64,000 nt of DNA from Sphingomonas sp. Root241 (lineage in GTDB: Bacteria > Pseudomonadota > Alphaproteobacteria > Sphingomonadales > Sphingomonadaceae), in assembly GCF_001428865.1 (NCBI RefSeq), contig NZ_LMIV01000002.1, positions 690,903-754,902 of the forward strand. The letters run 5' to 3'. The position numbers and the translations under genes are program-made. This document shows positions 52,783 to 61,064 of this stretch, piece after piece; the stretch's first letter is position 1, and every line of letters begins with the position of its first letter. The notes below the pieces were generated by a model. It was not told the origin of the DNA and made no database searches. It worked only from the letters and a program-made list of their open reading frames with translations.

Positions 52783-52984
52783 GGCATAAGCCAGCAGGAT
52801 ACGATCGGGGATGGGGAATACCTATGGGCGACGTTTCATGAAGATGGGGCGGCGGCGGCCGGAAACAACGTCCGGTGGATAAGTCGAGCCTCGTTCCTCA
52901 CGCGGAGGAGCACTCCATCTCAGGATCGAAGCGCCGCCGGTCTGCCTTAGATGTCGGGTATCCTTGGCTATATGTAAAACAACA

Positions 52985-53022
52985 TTGACATTGCCGCAGG
53001 CCGTACGTAAAGCTACCTTTAC
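52985..53022 (+). promoter_or_regulatory. Promoter of the Xre operon with overlapping operator
   Basis: A perfect -35 box, TTGACA at 52985-52990, is followed after 17 bases by TAAAGC as a weak -10. A palindrome GTAAAG-CTAC-CTTTAC (53007-53022) covers the -10. This is the expected position for a repressor, probably the Xre protein encoded second in the operon. Confidence 0.6.
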
Positions 53023-53045
53023 TGATTCGAAAGGAAGCTTGACAT

Positions 53046-53468
53046 ATGAAGATGGCCACGCCCGCCGGCCGCCGGTATCTGCGGCGCTTTTTCCCGACGA
53101 TGTTCGCTTATGTGCTCGTGCTGTGCGGCTGCGTCTGGGCGATCAGGAATTGGGAGCCCAGGGGGATCGAGCTGATCCTTCTCTCGGTGCTGCCGGCGGT
53201 GCCGATCATCGCCGCGATCGTCGTGATGGGCCTTTATCTGGTGGAGGAAACCGACGAGTTTCTCCGCCAGCGCATCGCGAGCTGCATGTTGTTCGGCACC
53301 GGTGTGCTGCTCGCAGCGGCGACGGTCTATGGCTTCCTGGTCAATGGCGGTGCGATCGAGCCCAGTTCCGAGCTGCCGCTCTGGGCCTTTCCGCTCTGGT
53401 GCGCCTCCTGGGGGCTGGCGCAATGCGTCATCGGCCTGCGCGACCGCGTGGCGGGGGGCAGCGAATGA
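53046..53468 (+). CDS. Four-helix membrane protein, first gene of the Xre operon
   Basis: The 140-residue protein has about four hydrophobic segments (FFPTMFAYVLVLCGCVWAI, ELILLSVLPAVPIIAAIVVM, MLFGTGVLLAAATVYGFL and a last one near WAFPLWCASWGLA). Between helices two and three lies YLVEETDEFLRQRIA, a conserved stretch in small membrane proteins that accompany Xre regulators. It may sense membrane state and release or hold the regulator. Its stop overlaps the ATG of the Xre gene (ATGA). Confidence 0.78.
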   Translation: MKMATPAGRRYLRRFFPTMFAYVLVLCGCVWAIRNWEPRGIELILLSVLPAVPIIAAIVVMGLYLVEETDEFLRQRIASCMLFGTGVLLAAATVYGFLVNGGAIEPSSELPLWAFPLWCASWGLAQCVIGLRDRVAGGSE

Positions 53469-53671
53469 AGAACCGCCTCCGCGTCCTCCGCGCCGAGCGC
53501 GAATGGAGCCAACAGGATCTTGCCGAACGGCTCGAGGTTTCGCGCCAGAGCGTGAACGCCATCGAGACCGGCCGCTACGATCCCTCGCTGCCGCTCGCCT
53601 TCAGGATCGCCGATCTGTTCGGCCTCCCTATCGAAGAAATCTTCCACAATCCCGCAAAGGACATCCAGTGA
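53465..53671 (+). CDS. Xre-family helix-turn-helix regulator (YozG/Cro type)
   Basis: The 68-residue protein is nearly all one helix-turn-helix domain: NRLRVLRAEREWSQQDLAER, then LEVSRQSVNAIETGRYDPSL and FRIADLFGLPIEEIF. Such short regulators repress their own operon. It starts in the stop codon of the membrane protein gene, and its stop overlaps the GTG of the hydrolase gene. A palindrome over the operon's -10 is the likely binding site. Confidence 0.93.
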   Translation: MKNRLRVLRAEREWSQQDLAERLEVSRQSVNAIETGRYDPSLPLAFRIADLFGLPIEEIFHNPAKDIQ

Positions 53672-54582
53672 TCGCCCGCATCCTCTTCGCGCTTGCCGCC
53701 ACCGCCAGCATCCCCCTCGTCCTCGGTCCGCAGCCTGCGCACGCCGCAGCGGCGCCGGCCAGGCTGATCCAGATGGACCACATCTCGGTCGAAGTGATCG
53801 GCAAGGGCAGCCCGGTGATCCTCATCCCTGGCCTCTCCAGCCCGCGCGCGGCGTGGGACGGCGTCGCGCCCGAACTCGCCAAATCGCACGCCGTCTATCT
53901 GGTGCAGGTCAACGGCTTCGGCGGAGACGATCCGCGGGCGAATCTCAAGTCGGGTGTGCTGAATGGCATCGTCGCCGATCTCACCGCGCTGATTGCGCAG
54001 CAGAAGCTCAAGGATCCGGCGGTGATCGGGCATTCGATGGGCGGGCTGGTCGGGCTGATGCTCGCTGCGCGTCATCCGGCGAGCGTGGGGCGGCTGATGG
54101 TGGTCGATGCGCTGCCGTGGTTCGGGGTGCTGATGGCGCAGCCGGGGGCCGAACTGACTGTCGCCATGATCGAGTCCCGCGCCGCGCAGATGCGCGATGC
54201 CGTCGCGGCGAGTTTCGGCAAGCCCCCCAGCAAGCCCGCCGCGGAAGCCAATGTCGCATCGCTGACGCGAAAACCCGAGAGCCGGGCCAAGGCGACCGGA
54301 TGGGCGATGGCGGCGGATCCGCGGGTGACGGCGCTGGCACTCTACGAGGATCTGACCACCGACATGCGCGGCGAACTCAAGGCGATCCGCGCGCCGGTTA
54401 CTCTCGTCTATGCGTGGAACGACCAATATCCACTCAAGGACCGTGCGGACGCGTTCTTCCGCAGCCAATATGCCGCTATCCCGCAGGCCAGCTACGCCGG
54501 GATCGGCGATTCCGCGCATTTCGTCATGCTCGATCAGCCCGCGGCCTTCGCCGCCACGCTGAACGCATTCCTCGCGGGTTGA
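53668..54582 (+). CDS. Exported alpha/beta hydrolase, third gene of the Xre operon
   Basis: The 304-residue product has a signal peptide (residues 1-27, ending PAHA). The alpha/beta fold shows the oxyanion loop LIPGLSSPRAAW, nucleophile motif GHSMGG, and the late DSAHFVMLDQP with the catalytic His. The acid is probably the Asp in VYAWNDQYPL. The substrate is unknown; esters or lactones are likely for this type. GTG start overlapping the Xre stop makes the operon fully coupled. A strong hairpin follows. Confidence 0.88.
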   Translation: MIARILFALAATASIPLVLGPQPAHAAAAPARLIQMDHISVEVIGKGSPVILIPGLSSPRAAWDGVAPELAKSHAVYLVQVNGFGGDDPRANLKSGVLNGIVADLTALIAQQKLKDPAVIGHSMGGLVGLMLAARHPASVGRLMVVDALPWFGVLMAQPGAELTVAMIESRAAQMRDAVAASFGKPPSKPAAEANVASLTRKPESRAKATGWAMAADPRVTALALYEDLTTDMRGELKAIRAPVTLVYAWNDQYPLKDRADAFFRSQYAAIPQASYAGIGDSAHFVMLDQPAAFAATLNAFLAG

Positions 54583-54589
54583 CGAGGAG

Positions 54590-54615
54590 GGGCCCGGAGA
54601 TCGCTCTCCGGGCCC
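54590..54615. terminator. Perfect 11-bp hairpin between convergent genes
   Basis: GGGCCCGGAGA pairs perfectly with TCTCCGGGCCC around TCGC, followed by GGTTT. It lies between the hydrolase gene and the facing DUF2171-like gene and can serve both. Confidence 0.75.
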
Positions 54616-54645
54616 GGTTTGCGTGGGCTCTTCCGGGCCTCCGGC

Positions 54646-55581
54646 TCAATAGGTGCCGGAGAAGCTGCGATTGAGATTATGCTCGGTCGACCAATCCGCG
54701 CGGTCGTCGCGGCTCTCGCCGAAAAGCGCACCCGATCGTTCTTCGTCGCGCCAGTGCGCTTTCGCCTCGTCGGCGGTCTTGCGCAGCGTCACCTTGTCGT
54801 CGACCGACTGGATCCAGCGCGACGGGATCGAATGATGATGGCCACCGGCGTCGCTGTCGCTCTTGGTGAGCAGGATGCGATCGCCGCGCACCTTGTCGAC
54901 GGTGCCGATATGGCTGCCGTCGGATCCGAGGACCTCCATATGCTCGGTCACGCGCCGCAGTGAATCGCGCTGGCCGGAGCGTTCGGTCCGCCAGCGGCCG
55001 AACTCATTCTCGAAGCGCTGCGAATTCTCGCGCTGATATTCGTCATAGTCGCGGTCGAGCTCGGCGATGCGCTGGCGGCGCCACGATTGGTAGTGGCCGT
55101 CGCCGGTGCCGCCATAGACCCGCTCGCGGCGGCCCATGCGCTCGTCATAACGCTGGTCCATCTCGCGGCGGCGTTCGGCCTCCTCGTCGCCGAACCATGA
55201 GCGGACCTCGTCACCTGCGCGTTCGAAGAAACCGCGGTCATCGCCATAGCCGGCCCGGCCGCCGGAATAGCCGCGGCCCCGATCATATTCCCGTGCACCA
55301 CCGCCGAAGCGCTGGCCGGCTACGCTGCCGCGATAATAATCCGAACGTTCGCGATCCCGATAGTCGCGGCCGCGATAGTCACTGCGATTGCTCCAGTCAT
55401 AATCGTCGCGCCACGCGCGTCCGCGCGGGCGTCCGCCATAACCAAGTTCGCCGGCAGCGGCATAGTCCCGCGCGCTCGAATAGGTATAGTCGCGGCCGGA
55501 GCCGTAATCCTCGGTATAGTCTTGCGGGCTGCCGCGGCCATACGCGTCGCGCGGGCCATAGCGGCTGTTGCGGTCGTCCAT
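54646..55581 (-). CDS. DUF2171-domain protein with Tyr/Arg/Gly-rich N-terminus
   Basis: The 311-residue protein has a low-complexity N-terminal half of repeated RDY, YGG and RGR motifs, a SWFGDEEAERRREMD segment (SWFGD-type motif) near residue 128, and a C-terminal DUF2171-like domain (VTEHMEVLGSDGSHIGTVDK, with HHHSIPSRWIQSVDDKVTL). The last is a PRC-barrel-like fold. No signal peptide is seen. Proteins of this design are often stress-linked in sphingomonads and may phase-separate or bind nucleic acid, but this is speculation. GGAGAGG precedes the ATG. Confidence 0.82.
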   Translation of the reverse strand: MDDRNSRYGPRDAYGRGSPQDYTEDYGSGRDYTYSSARDYAAAGELGYGGRPRGRAWRDDYDWSNRSDYRGRDYRDRERSDYYRGSVAGQRFGGGAREYDRGRGYSGGRAGYGDDRGFFERAGDEVRSWFGDEEAERRREMDQRYDERMGRRERVYGGTGDGHYQSWRRQRIAELDRDYDEYQRENSQRFENEFGRWRTERSGQRDSLRRVTEHMEVLGSDGSHIGTVDKVRGDRILLTKSDSDAGGHHHSIPSRWIQSVDDKVTLRKTADEAKAHWRDEERSGALFGESRDDRADWSTEHNLNRSFSGTY

Positions 55582-55812
55582 CTCGCCTCTCCAGATCGTT
55601 GGTCGAACCAGGGCGCGGGCAGCGGGCAATCGCCGCCGCACCCGACGCCCGATTCAGCGTGCGAGAGGGGGGCAAGGTTCCGGCATTCCATCGAATTTCC
55701 GGCCGCTTCGACGTGCGCGAAGAGCAGCCCGCCGTCGGTGTTTCGACGCAGTTGCATAGCGGATCGGGTGACGCTAATGGGAGCGCCTTCCGGGAGACCG
55801 GAAACAGGCGGC

Positions 55813-55888
55813 GGGGCTGTAGCTCAGATGGGAGAGCGCTGCAATCGCACTGCAGAGGTCAGGGGTTCGATTCCCCTCAGCTCCACCA
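55813..55888 (+). tRNA. tRNA-Ala (anticodon CGC)
   Basis: GGGGCTG and CAGCTCC pair with one G-U, followed by A and an encoded CCA. The anticodon stem CTGCA/TGCAG holds CGC at 55846-55848. The D-arm TAGCTCAGATGGGAGAGC and T-arm GGGGTTCGATTCCCC are standard. Alanine with CGC decodes GCG, a frequent codon here. Confidence 0.96.
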
Positions 55889-56053
55889 GCCGCTCCTTGC
55901 TTTTCAAGGACTCACTTGCGAAAATCGAACGCGTCCTCATCGTAGGACGGTGACTCGCCAGCCGTGCGGCGGCGCGACCTTCTGGTTCTTCTTTCCGGTA
56001 GCACGTCGTAATGCTTCACTGGTCTGTGGTATGAGCAGAAGGTCGGTGGAGCG

Positions 56054-56746
56054 ATGAGAAAACGATCTCGCATGGGACCTCGGACGAGCACGAGTCCTTC
56101 CCGCGACATCACGGGCCTGCGCCGATTTCTGGATATCGGGCAGCAGCACGACTGGGCCGAAGGCAAGACGGACCTGCACGACGCCGCGGAGCGCGCGGAC
56201 TCGCTCGAACAGCGGTTCAAATATGCAGGACGCCTTCAAAAGCTGCTTCTCCGCCCGCAGGCGCAAGACGTTCTGGAGATTCTCCGGCTCTACAGCCAGA
56301 ATTGTATCCCCATGCCGCGCAAGACCGAACGGCACTACTGGTCGGTCTCCTGCCTGCCATCGACCTCCGACAAGCCGCTCGTCCGAGTCAATGCGAGCTG
56401 GATGGAGCTTTTTACGCTCTATGCGGACGGTGATGGCATCCGCTCGAGATTCATCGTCCATCTTTCGGATTTCACCACGGATCATTCCCTCGTGCAGGAG
56501 CATGTCGACGGAGCCTTCCTCGATCGCTGCGTCGCGGCCCCAGAAGATGTCGGCTGTTTCTTCCCGCGAGGTGCGGATATTTTCGGCATCCGCGTGCGGG
56601 GCTCCGCTTCGATCCGCCAGTTCCTCACATCCGCCCGCGTGTTGCGCGCCATCCGGCGCTTCAATCTGACGCACATGAACCGCGGACGGAACGCCTATCA
56701 GGCGAGCCACTGCTACAGTGTCGCAGATTACATGCTGGAGGATTGA
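56054..56746 (+). CDS. Orphan hypothetical protein downstream of tRNA-Ala
   Basis: I do not recognise this 230-residue protein. The N-terminus is basic and Ser/Thr-rich. A helical part follows (FKYAGRLQKLLLRPQAQDVL), then mixed alpha/beta sequence with HYWSVSCLPSTSDKPLVRVN and GCFFPRGADIFGIRVRGSAS. There is no signal peptide or membrane helix. GGTGGAGCG lies just before the ATG, supporting translation. Its third-position GC is somewhat lower than in housekeeping genes. The position between a tRNA and a decayed gene suggests an acquired island. Confidence 0.6.
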   Translation: MRKRSRMGPRTSTSPSRDITGLRRFLDIGQQHDWAEGKTDLHDAAERADSLEQRFKYAGRLQKLLLRPQAQDVLEILRLYSQNCIPMPRKTERHYWSVSCLPSTSDKPLVRVNASWMELFTLYADGDGIRSRFIVHLSDFTTDHSLVQEHVDGAFLDRCVAAPEDVGCFFPRGADIFGIRVRGSASIRQFLTSARVLRAIRRFNLTHMNRGRNAYQASHCYSVADYMLED

Positions 56747-56794
56747 AATTCCACGCGCGGGTGACTCGTTTCGCAGAGGCGAGGAGGAACGTGC

Positions 56795-57315
56795 TGCCCG
56801 GCTCTCGAAGGCGCGCTCGATAGCGACCCGCACGAGAGGAGACATGATCTCGAAGCCCAGCCGATTGGGATGGAGGCCGTCATTGGACAACCCGTCCCTT
56901 ATCCCGAGTTTTTCGTCCAGAAGCGGCGTGCGGTAATCGCATAGATCAGGTCGTTCTTGCTGGCATAATCCCGCAGCCAGCGATTGAGCCAGACGATATG
57001 CGGACCCGGCACCTTCGGGCGAGCGCTGGAAGAAGGACGCGGGCGTGACTGCCCCCAGGATCACCGTGATGCCAGGCGCCCGAGCCAACTCGACATGGAT
57101 TCGATGTTCGACCGGGTAAGCGCGGTTCCGGACGGGCCGGGGATATCGTTCATGCCGCCCATGATATAGACAACCGGAGGATGAAGATCGATCACGTCCG
57201 TGCGGAAGCGCGCCAGCATCTGGGTGGTGGTTTGTCCCGAGACCCGGTGATCAAGCACGTCATCGGTGAAGAGCGAGGGAATGGACGGTTTCGACTGCAT
57301 CTCTCCTGCCGTCAA
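56795..57315 (-). pseudogene. Decayed SGNH/GDSL hydrolase
   Basis: Three reading frames must be joined to read a hydrolase: VLDHRVSGQTTTQMLARFRT with MGGMNDIPGPSGT (block III, from 57315), then APGITVILGAVTPASFFQRS, then HIVWLNRWLRDYASKNDLIY, then NDGLHPNRLGFEIMSPLVR (block V with the catalytic Asp and His, to about 56795). The first block with the nucleophile Ser (GDSL) is missing at the N-terminus. Frameshifts lie near 57090, 57020 and 56935. The remnant therefore cannot make an active enzyme. Confidence 0.75.
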
Positions 57316-57521
57316 TGCGGCGGGCGAGACTCCCGGCGCAGTTGTTCGGACAGGTTCAGCACTTCCGCTGACAGAGCCGTCAATTCCGCTTGTCGGGACT
57401 GGCCGTCACGTTCCAGCCGCTCGAAGCGCGAGGCGATATCGGCATAGGGATCGTAGTCCAGCGTGGAGGAGAGCGCTTCGAATTTGCGCCAGATCGCACG
57501 CGCGGTTTCCTGCAGCTTCAT
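57312..57521 (-). CDS. Small helical (coiled-coil) hypothetical protein
   Basis: The 69-residue protein (MKLQETARAIWRKFEALSST onward) is mostly helical and highly charged, with heptad-like leucines in RQAELTALSAEVLNLSEQLR. There is no membrane segment. GGAG lies eight bases before the ATG. The stop overlaps the beginning of the SGNH pseudogene. No function can be given; it may be a remnant of the same acquired segment. Confidence 0.5.
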   Translation of the reverse strand: MKLQETARAIWRKFEALSSTLDYDPYADIASRFERLERDGQSRQAELTALSAEVLNLSEQLRRESRPPH

Positions 57522-57549
57522 CGCGATTGCTCCATGTTCCGATGCATGA

Positions 57550-57972
57550 TCAGCCCGTGCTCCGTGCCGGGAGGGGCGCCTTGCGCGTTTCCGCGCACCA
57601 GCGCGAAAGGGCATCCAGCGCCGGTTTCAGGCCAGCGGCCAGATCGGCGAGCATGTAGATGTGGCTGGCGTGCGGTGGAGGGAGATGGCGCCGTTCGACG
57701 AGCCCCGCGCGTTCCAGGGTGCGAAGCCGGTCGGTCAGGATGTTCGCGCTGACTCGCGGAATCGCCGATCTCAGGTCCGAGAACCGATGCTCGCCCGCGT
57801 TGAGGCGGAGCAGGATCTGCAACGTCCAGCGTCCCTCGATCTTTTCGAGCGGATCTTCTCTCGTGACGGCGCAGTCGTCGGAGATTGTCAAACTGCTCGA
57901 TCGCTGGGTCGCCCATGATCCGCTCTCGTGGCAGGACGTCGCAATCGGCCCGTCGGATTCACGCCCACTCAT
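57550..57972 (-). CDS. HxlR-family winged-helix regulator
   Basis: The 140-residue regulator has the HxlR core: KIEGRWTLQILLRLNAGEHR, then FSDLRSAIPRVSANILTDRL and RTLERAGLVERRHLPPPHAS. A Cys at the usual position (DDCAVTRED) may sense quinones, aldehydes or oxidants. The first 35 residues are an unusual Ser-rich extension. Its ATG overlaps the stop codon of the RND permease gene, so it is the last gene of the efflux operon and could provide a second level of control. Confidence 0.87.
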   Translation of the reverse strand: MSGRESDGPIATSCHESGSWATQRSSSLTISDDCAVTREDPLEKIEGRWTLQILLRLNAGEHRFSDLRSAIPRVSANILTDRLRTLERAGLVERRHLPPPHASHIYMLADLAAGLKPALDALSRWCAETRKAPLPARSTG

Positions 57973-60900
57973 GCCGCCGCCGCCGGGCTCTGCGCGTCGG
58001 GCTTGATCCGGTACCAGAGCGTGTAGAGCGCCGGCAGGAAGCCGAGGGTCAGGATCGTTCCGACCAGCGTCCCGCCGATCAGCGTGAAGGCCATCGCTCC
58101 CCAGAAAACCGAATGGGTGAGGGGGACGAAGGCGAGGACCGCGGCCAGCGCCGTCAGGATCACGGGGCGGGACCGCTGCACGGTCGCCTCCACCACGGCA
58201 TCGAAGGGCGTCCGGCCGTGCTGCCGGTTCTCCTCGATCTGGCCAATCAGGATCAGCGTGTTGCGCATCAGAATGCCGGCGAGCGCGATCAGCCCAAGGA
58301 TGGCGTTGAAGCCGAAGGGCTGGCCGGTCACCAGCAGCGTCGGCACCACGCCGACCAGCCCGAGGGGGGCGGTCAGCAGCACGATCGCCATCGCGGAGAA
58401 TTGGCGCACCTGGAGCATGATGACGATCATCATCAGCAGGATCATGATTGGGAAGATCGGCGCGAGCGCGGCATTGGCCTTGCCCGCCTCCTCGATCGAG
58501 CCGCCCATGACGATGCGATACCCGGTGGGCAGCGTATCGATGACCGGCTGGAGCTTCTTGAACATGGCGGTCGAGACATCGGGGGGCTGCAGGTCGTTGG
58601 CGATGTCGCCGCGCACGGTGACGGTCGGCACGCGGTCCCGGCGCAGCAGGATCGGATCCTCCATGCGCAGCTCGAGCTTGCCGATCTGGCTGATCGGAAC
58701 GCGCTGGCCGTTCGCGGCGGTCAGCGTGAAGTCGCCGATGCGCGCCGGATCGAGCCGTGCCTTCCCCGCCGAGCGTGCGACTACGTCGACGGTGCGGATA
58801 TCTTCGCGAACCTGGCTGACCGTCACGCCGGAGAGCAGGAATTGAAGCTGTTCGCCGACGTCGCCGGAGGTCAGGCCCATGGCGCGAAGCCGGTCCTGAT
58901 CGAGCACGAAGTGAAGCGTCGGCACGCGCTCGCCCCAATCGGTGTTGACGGTGCGCATCATCGGGTCCGCGACCATGATCGCCTGGACCCGGTCCGCGAT
59001 GGTGCGCACCTTGTCGACATCGGGGCCGCTGACGCGGAACGCCACGGGATAGGGAGAGGGAGGACCGAAGACGAGCTGCGTTACCCGCACGCGCGCCGCG
59101 GGAGCGAGGCCCCCGGCCACGGCGCCGCGCAGGCGCTCCTTCAGTGCGTCGCGGGCCTCTTCCGATGGCGTGCGCACGACGATCTTGGCGAAGGAGGGAT
59201 CGGGCAATTCGGGCGAAAGCGCCATGTAGAAGCGCGGCGCGCCCTGCCCGACATAGGCAGTGATGACTTCCGCCTCCGGCTGCTTGCGCAGCCAGGCCTC
59301 GACCTGTTCGGTAGCGGCGCTGGTCTGCTCGATCGACGTGCCCTTGGGCATCTGGACTTCGACCAGGGCCTCGGGCCGATCGGAGGTGGGGAAGAACTGC
59401 TTCTTCACCAGCACCATGCCGGCACCGGCGACGAGGAATGCGGCCAGCGTCGCGAGCGTCACCAGCCGGTTGCGCGTCGCGGCCCAGTGGATCAGCCCAC
59501 GCAGCCTTTGGTAGCGCGGCGTCTGGTAGATCGCGTCGTGGCCGCCCGCGACCGGCTTGATCGCCGGCAGCAGCTTCACACCCATATACGGCGTGAAGAC
59601 GACTGCGACGACCCAGGAGGCGAGCAGGGCGAAGCCCACCACCCAGAAGATGTTGCCGGCATATTCCCCCGCGGTCGAACGGGCGAAGCCGACCGGCATC
59701 AGGCCGATCACCGTCACCAGCGTCCCCGCCAGCATCGGCGCCGCGGTATGGCTCCACGCATAAGACGACGCCCTGATGCGGTCGAAGCCCTCCTCCATCT
59801 TCACGACCATCATCTCGATCGCGATGATCGCGTCGTCGACGAGCAGGCCGAGGGCGAGGATCAGCGAGCCCAGTGTGATGCGATCGAGCACGCGTCCGGT
59901 CGCCCACATGATGATCAGCACGATCGCGAGCGTCAGCGGCACCGCGCCCGCCACGACCACGCCGACCCGCCAGCCGAGCGCGATGAAACTGACGATCATC
60001 ACGATCGCCAGCGCCTCGAGAAAGGTCCGCATGAACTGGTCGACGGCCTCGGAGATGTTCACCGACTGGTCGGTCACAGGGGCGAAGGACATGCCCAGCG
60101 GCAGCTCCGACGCGATCGCCGCGACTTCGACCTGCAGCGATTTGCCGAGATCGAGCCCGTTCCAGCCCTCGCGCATCACGACGCCCAGCAGCAGGGCGGG
60201 CTCACCCTGGCTGCGGATCAGGAAGCCGGCGGGATCCTCATAACCGCGCCGGACCTGGGCGATGTCCGAAAGGCGCAGGGTCTTGCCGTCGGCGGCGATC
60301 GGAAGCGCGCGGATCTTTTCGAGATCATCGAAGGCACCGTCGATCCGGACCAGAACCTGTGGTCCATTCGCCTCGATCGCCCCCGCCGGCGTGATCAGAT
60401 TCTGCTGCGCCAGCGCGGCGAATATCGCGCGCGGCGCGATGCCCAGCGTCGCCAGCCGGTCCTGCGCGAACTCGACGAAGATGCGCTCGGGTCGTTCGCC
60501 GACGATGTTGATCTTCTTGACGCCGGGCACGTGGAGCAGCCGCTGACGCAGCGTCTCCGCCTGCCGGGCCAGGTCCCGCGGCGCCTCGCCCTTCGCCTTC
60601 AGCGCATAGAGCGCGAAGGTCACATCGCCATATTCGTCATTGACGAAGGGACCGGCGACGCCGCGGGGCAGCTTCGGCGCCTCGTCCTCGATCTTCTTGC
60701 GTGCCTGGTAGAATTCCGACTGGACCTCGGCCGGGGGCGTATTGTCGCGCAAGGTCAGCGTGGTGAATGCAAGACCGGGGCGAGTGAACGTCTCGCTGCG
60801 ATCGTACCAGCGCAGCTCCTGCAGGCGCTTCTCCAGCGGCTCGGCGACCTGGTCCTGCATTTCCTGCGCGGTGGCGCCGGGCCAGGCGGTCACCACGGTC

Positions 60901-61064
60901 ATCACCTTGATGGTGAAGCTGGGATCCTCGGCGCGTCCGAGGTTGAGGAACGCGACGATCCCGGCGAGGGTGATGGCGACGATGAAGAACAATGTGACCG
61001 CCCGCTCGCGCACCGCCAGCGCGGAGAGGTTGAACCGGCTCTTCTGCTCCGGAACCTCGCTCAA
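57969..61064 (-). CDS. RND-family efflux permease
   Basis: The 1031-residue inner-membrane pump uses proton flow to export drugs or solvents. It has the 12-helix RND layout with two large periplasmic loops. FFIVAITLAGIVAFLNLGRA starts helix 1, the helix 4 motif has LGLLVDDAIIAIEMMVVKME with the essential Asp pair, and FNAILGLIALAGILMRNTLI and FTLIGGTLVGTILTLGFLPA lie at the C-terminal half. The start is TTG overlapping the stop of the adaptor gene (TTGA), with GGGAG before it; no earlier ATG exists. It works with the adaptor and the outer-membrane factor. Confidence 0.95.
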   Translation of the reverse strand: MSEVPEQKSRFNLSALAVRERAVTLFFIVAITLAGIVAFLNLGRAEDPSFTIKVMTVVTAWPGATAQEMQDQVAEPLEKRLQELRWYDRSETFTRPGLAFTTLTLRDNTPPAEVQSEFYQARKKIEDEAPKLPRGVAGPFVNDEYGDVTFALYALKAKGEAPRDLARQAETLRQRLLHVPGVKKINIVGERPERIFVEFAQDRLATLGIAPRAIFAALAQQNLITPAGAIEANGPQVLVRIDGAFDDLEKIRALPIAADGKTLRLSDIAQVRRGYEDPAGFLIRSQGEPALLLGVVMREGWNGLDLGKSLQVEVAAIASELPLGMSFAPVTDQSVNISEAVDQFMRTFLEALAIVMIVSFIALGWRVGVVVAGAVPLTLAIVLIIMWATGRVLDRITLGSLILALGLLVDDAIIAIEMMVVKMEEGFDRIRASSYAWSHTAAPMLAGTLVTVIGLMPVGFARSTAGEYAGNIFWVVGFALLASWVVAVVFTPYMGVKLLPAIKPVAGGHDAIYQTPRYQRLRGLIHWAATRNRLVTLATLAAFLVAGAGMVLVKKQFFPTSDRPEALVEVQMPKGTSIEQTSAATEQVEAWLRKQPEAEVITAYVGQGAPRFYMALSPELPDPSFAKIVVRTPSEEARDALKERLRGAVAGGLAPAARVRVTQLVFGPPSPYPVAFRVSGPDVDKVRTIADRVQAIMVADPMMRTVNTDWGERVPTLHFVLDQDRLRAMGLTSGDVGEQLQFLLSGVTVSQVREDIRTVDVVARSAGKARLDPARIGDFTLTAANGQRVPISQIGKLELRMEDPILLRRDRVPTVTVRGDIANDLQPPDVSTAMFKKLQPVIDTLPTGYRIVMGGSIEEAGKANAALAPIFPIMILLMMIVIMLQVRQFSAMAIVLLTAPLGLVGVVPTLLVTGQPFGFNAILGLIALAGILMRNTLILIGQIEENRQHGRTPFDAVVEATVQRSRPVILTALAAVLAFVPLTHSVFWGAMAFTLIGGTLVGTILTLGFLPALYTLWYRIKPDAQSPAAAA

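Noticed and set aside
57973..59907. Upstream extension of the HxlR frame into the RND gene
   Set aside because: The extra sequence is an out-of-frame reading of the pump gene; the ATG at 57972 gives a normal HxlR protein.
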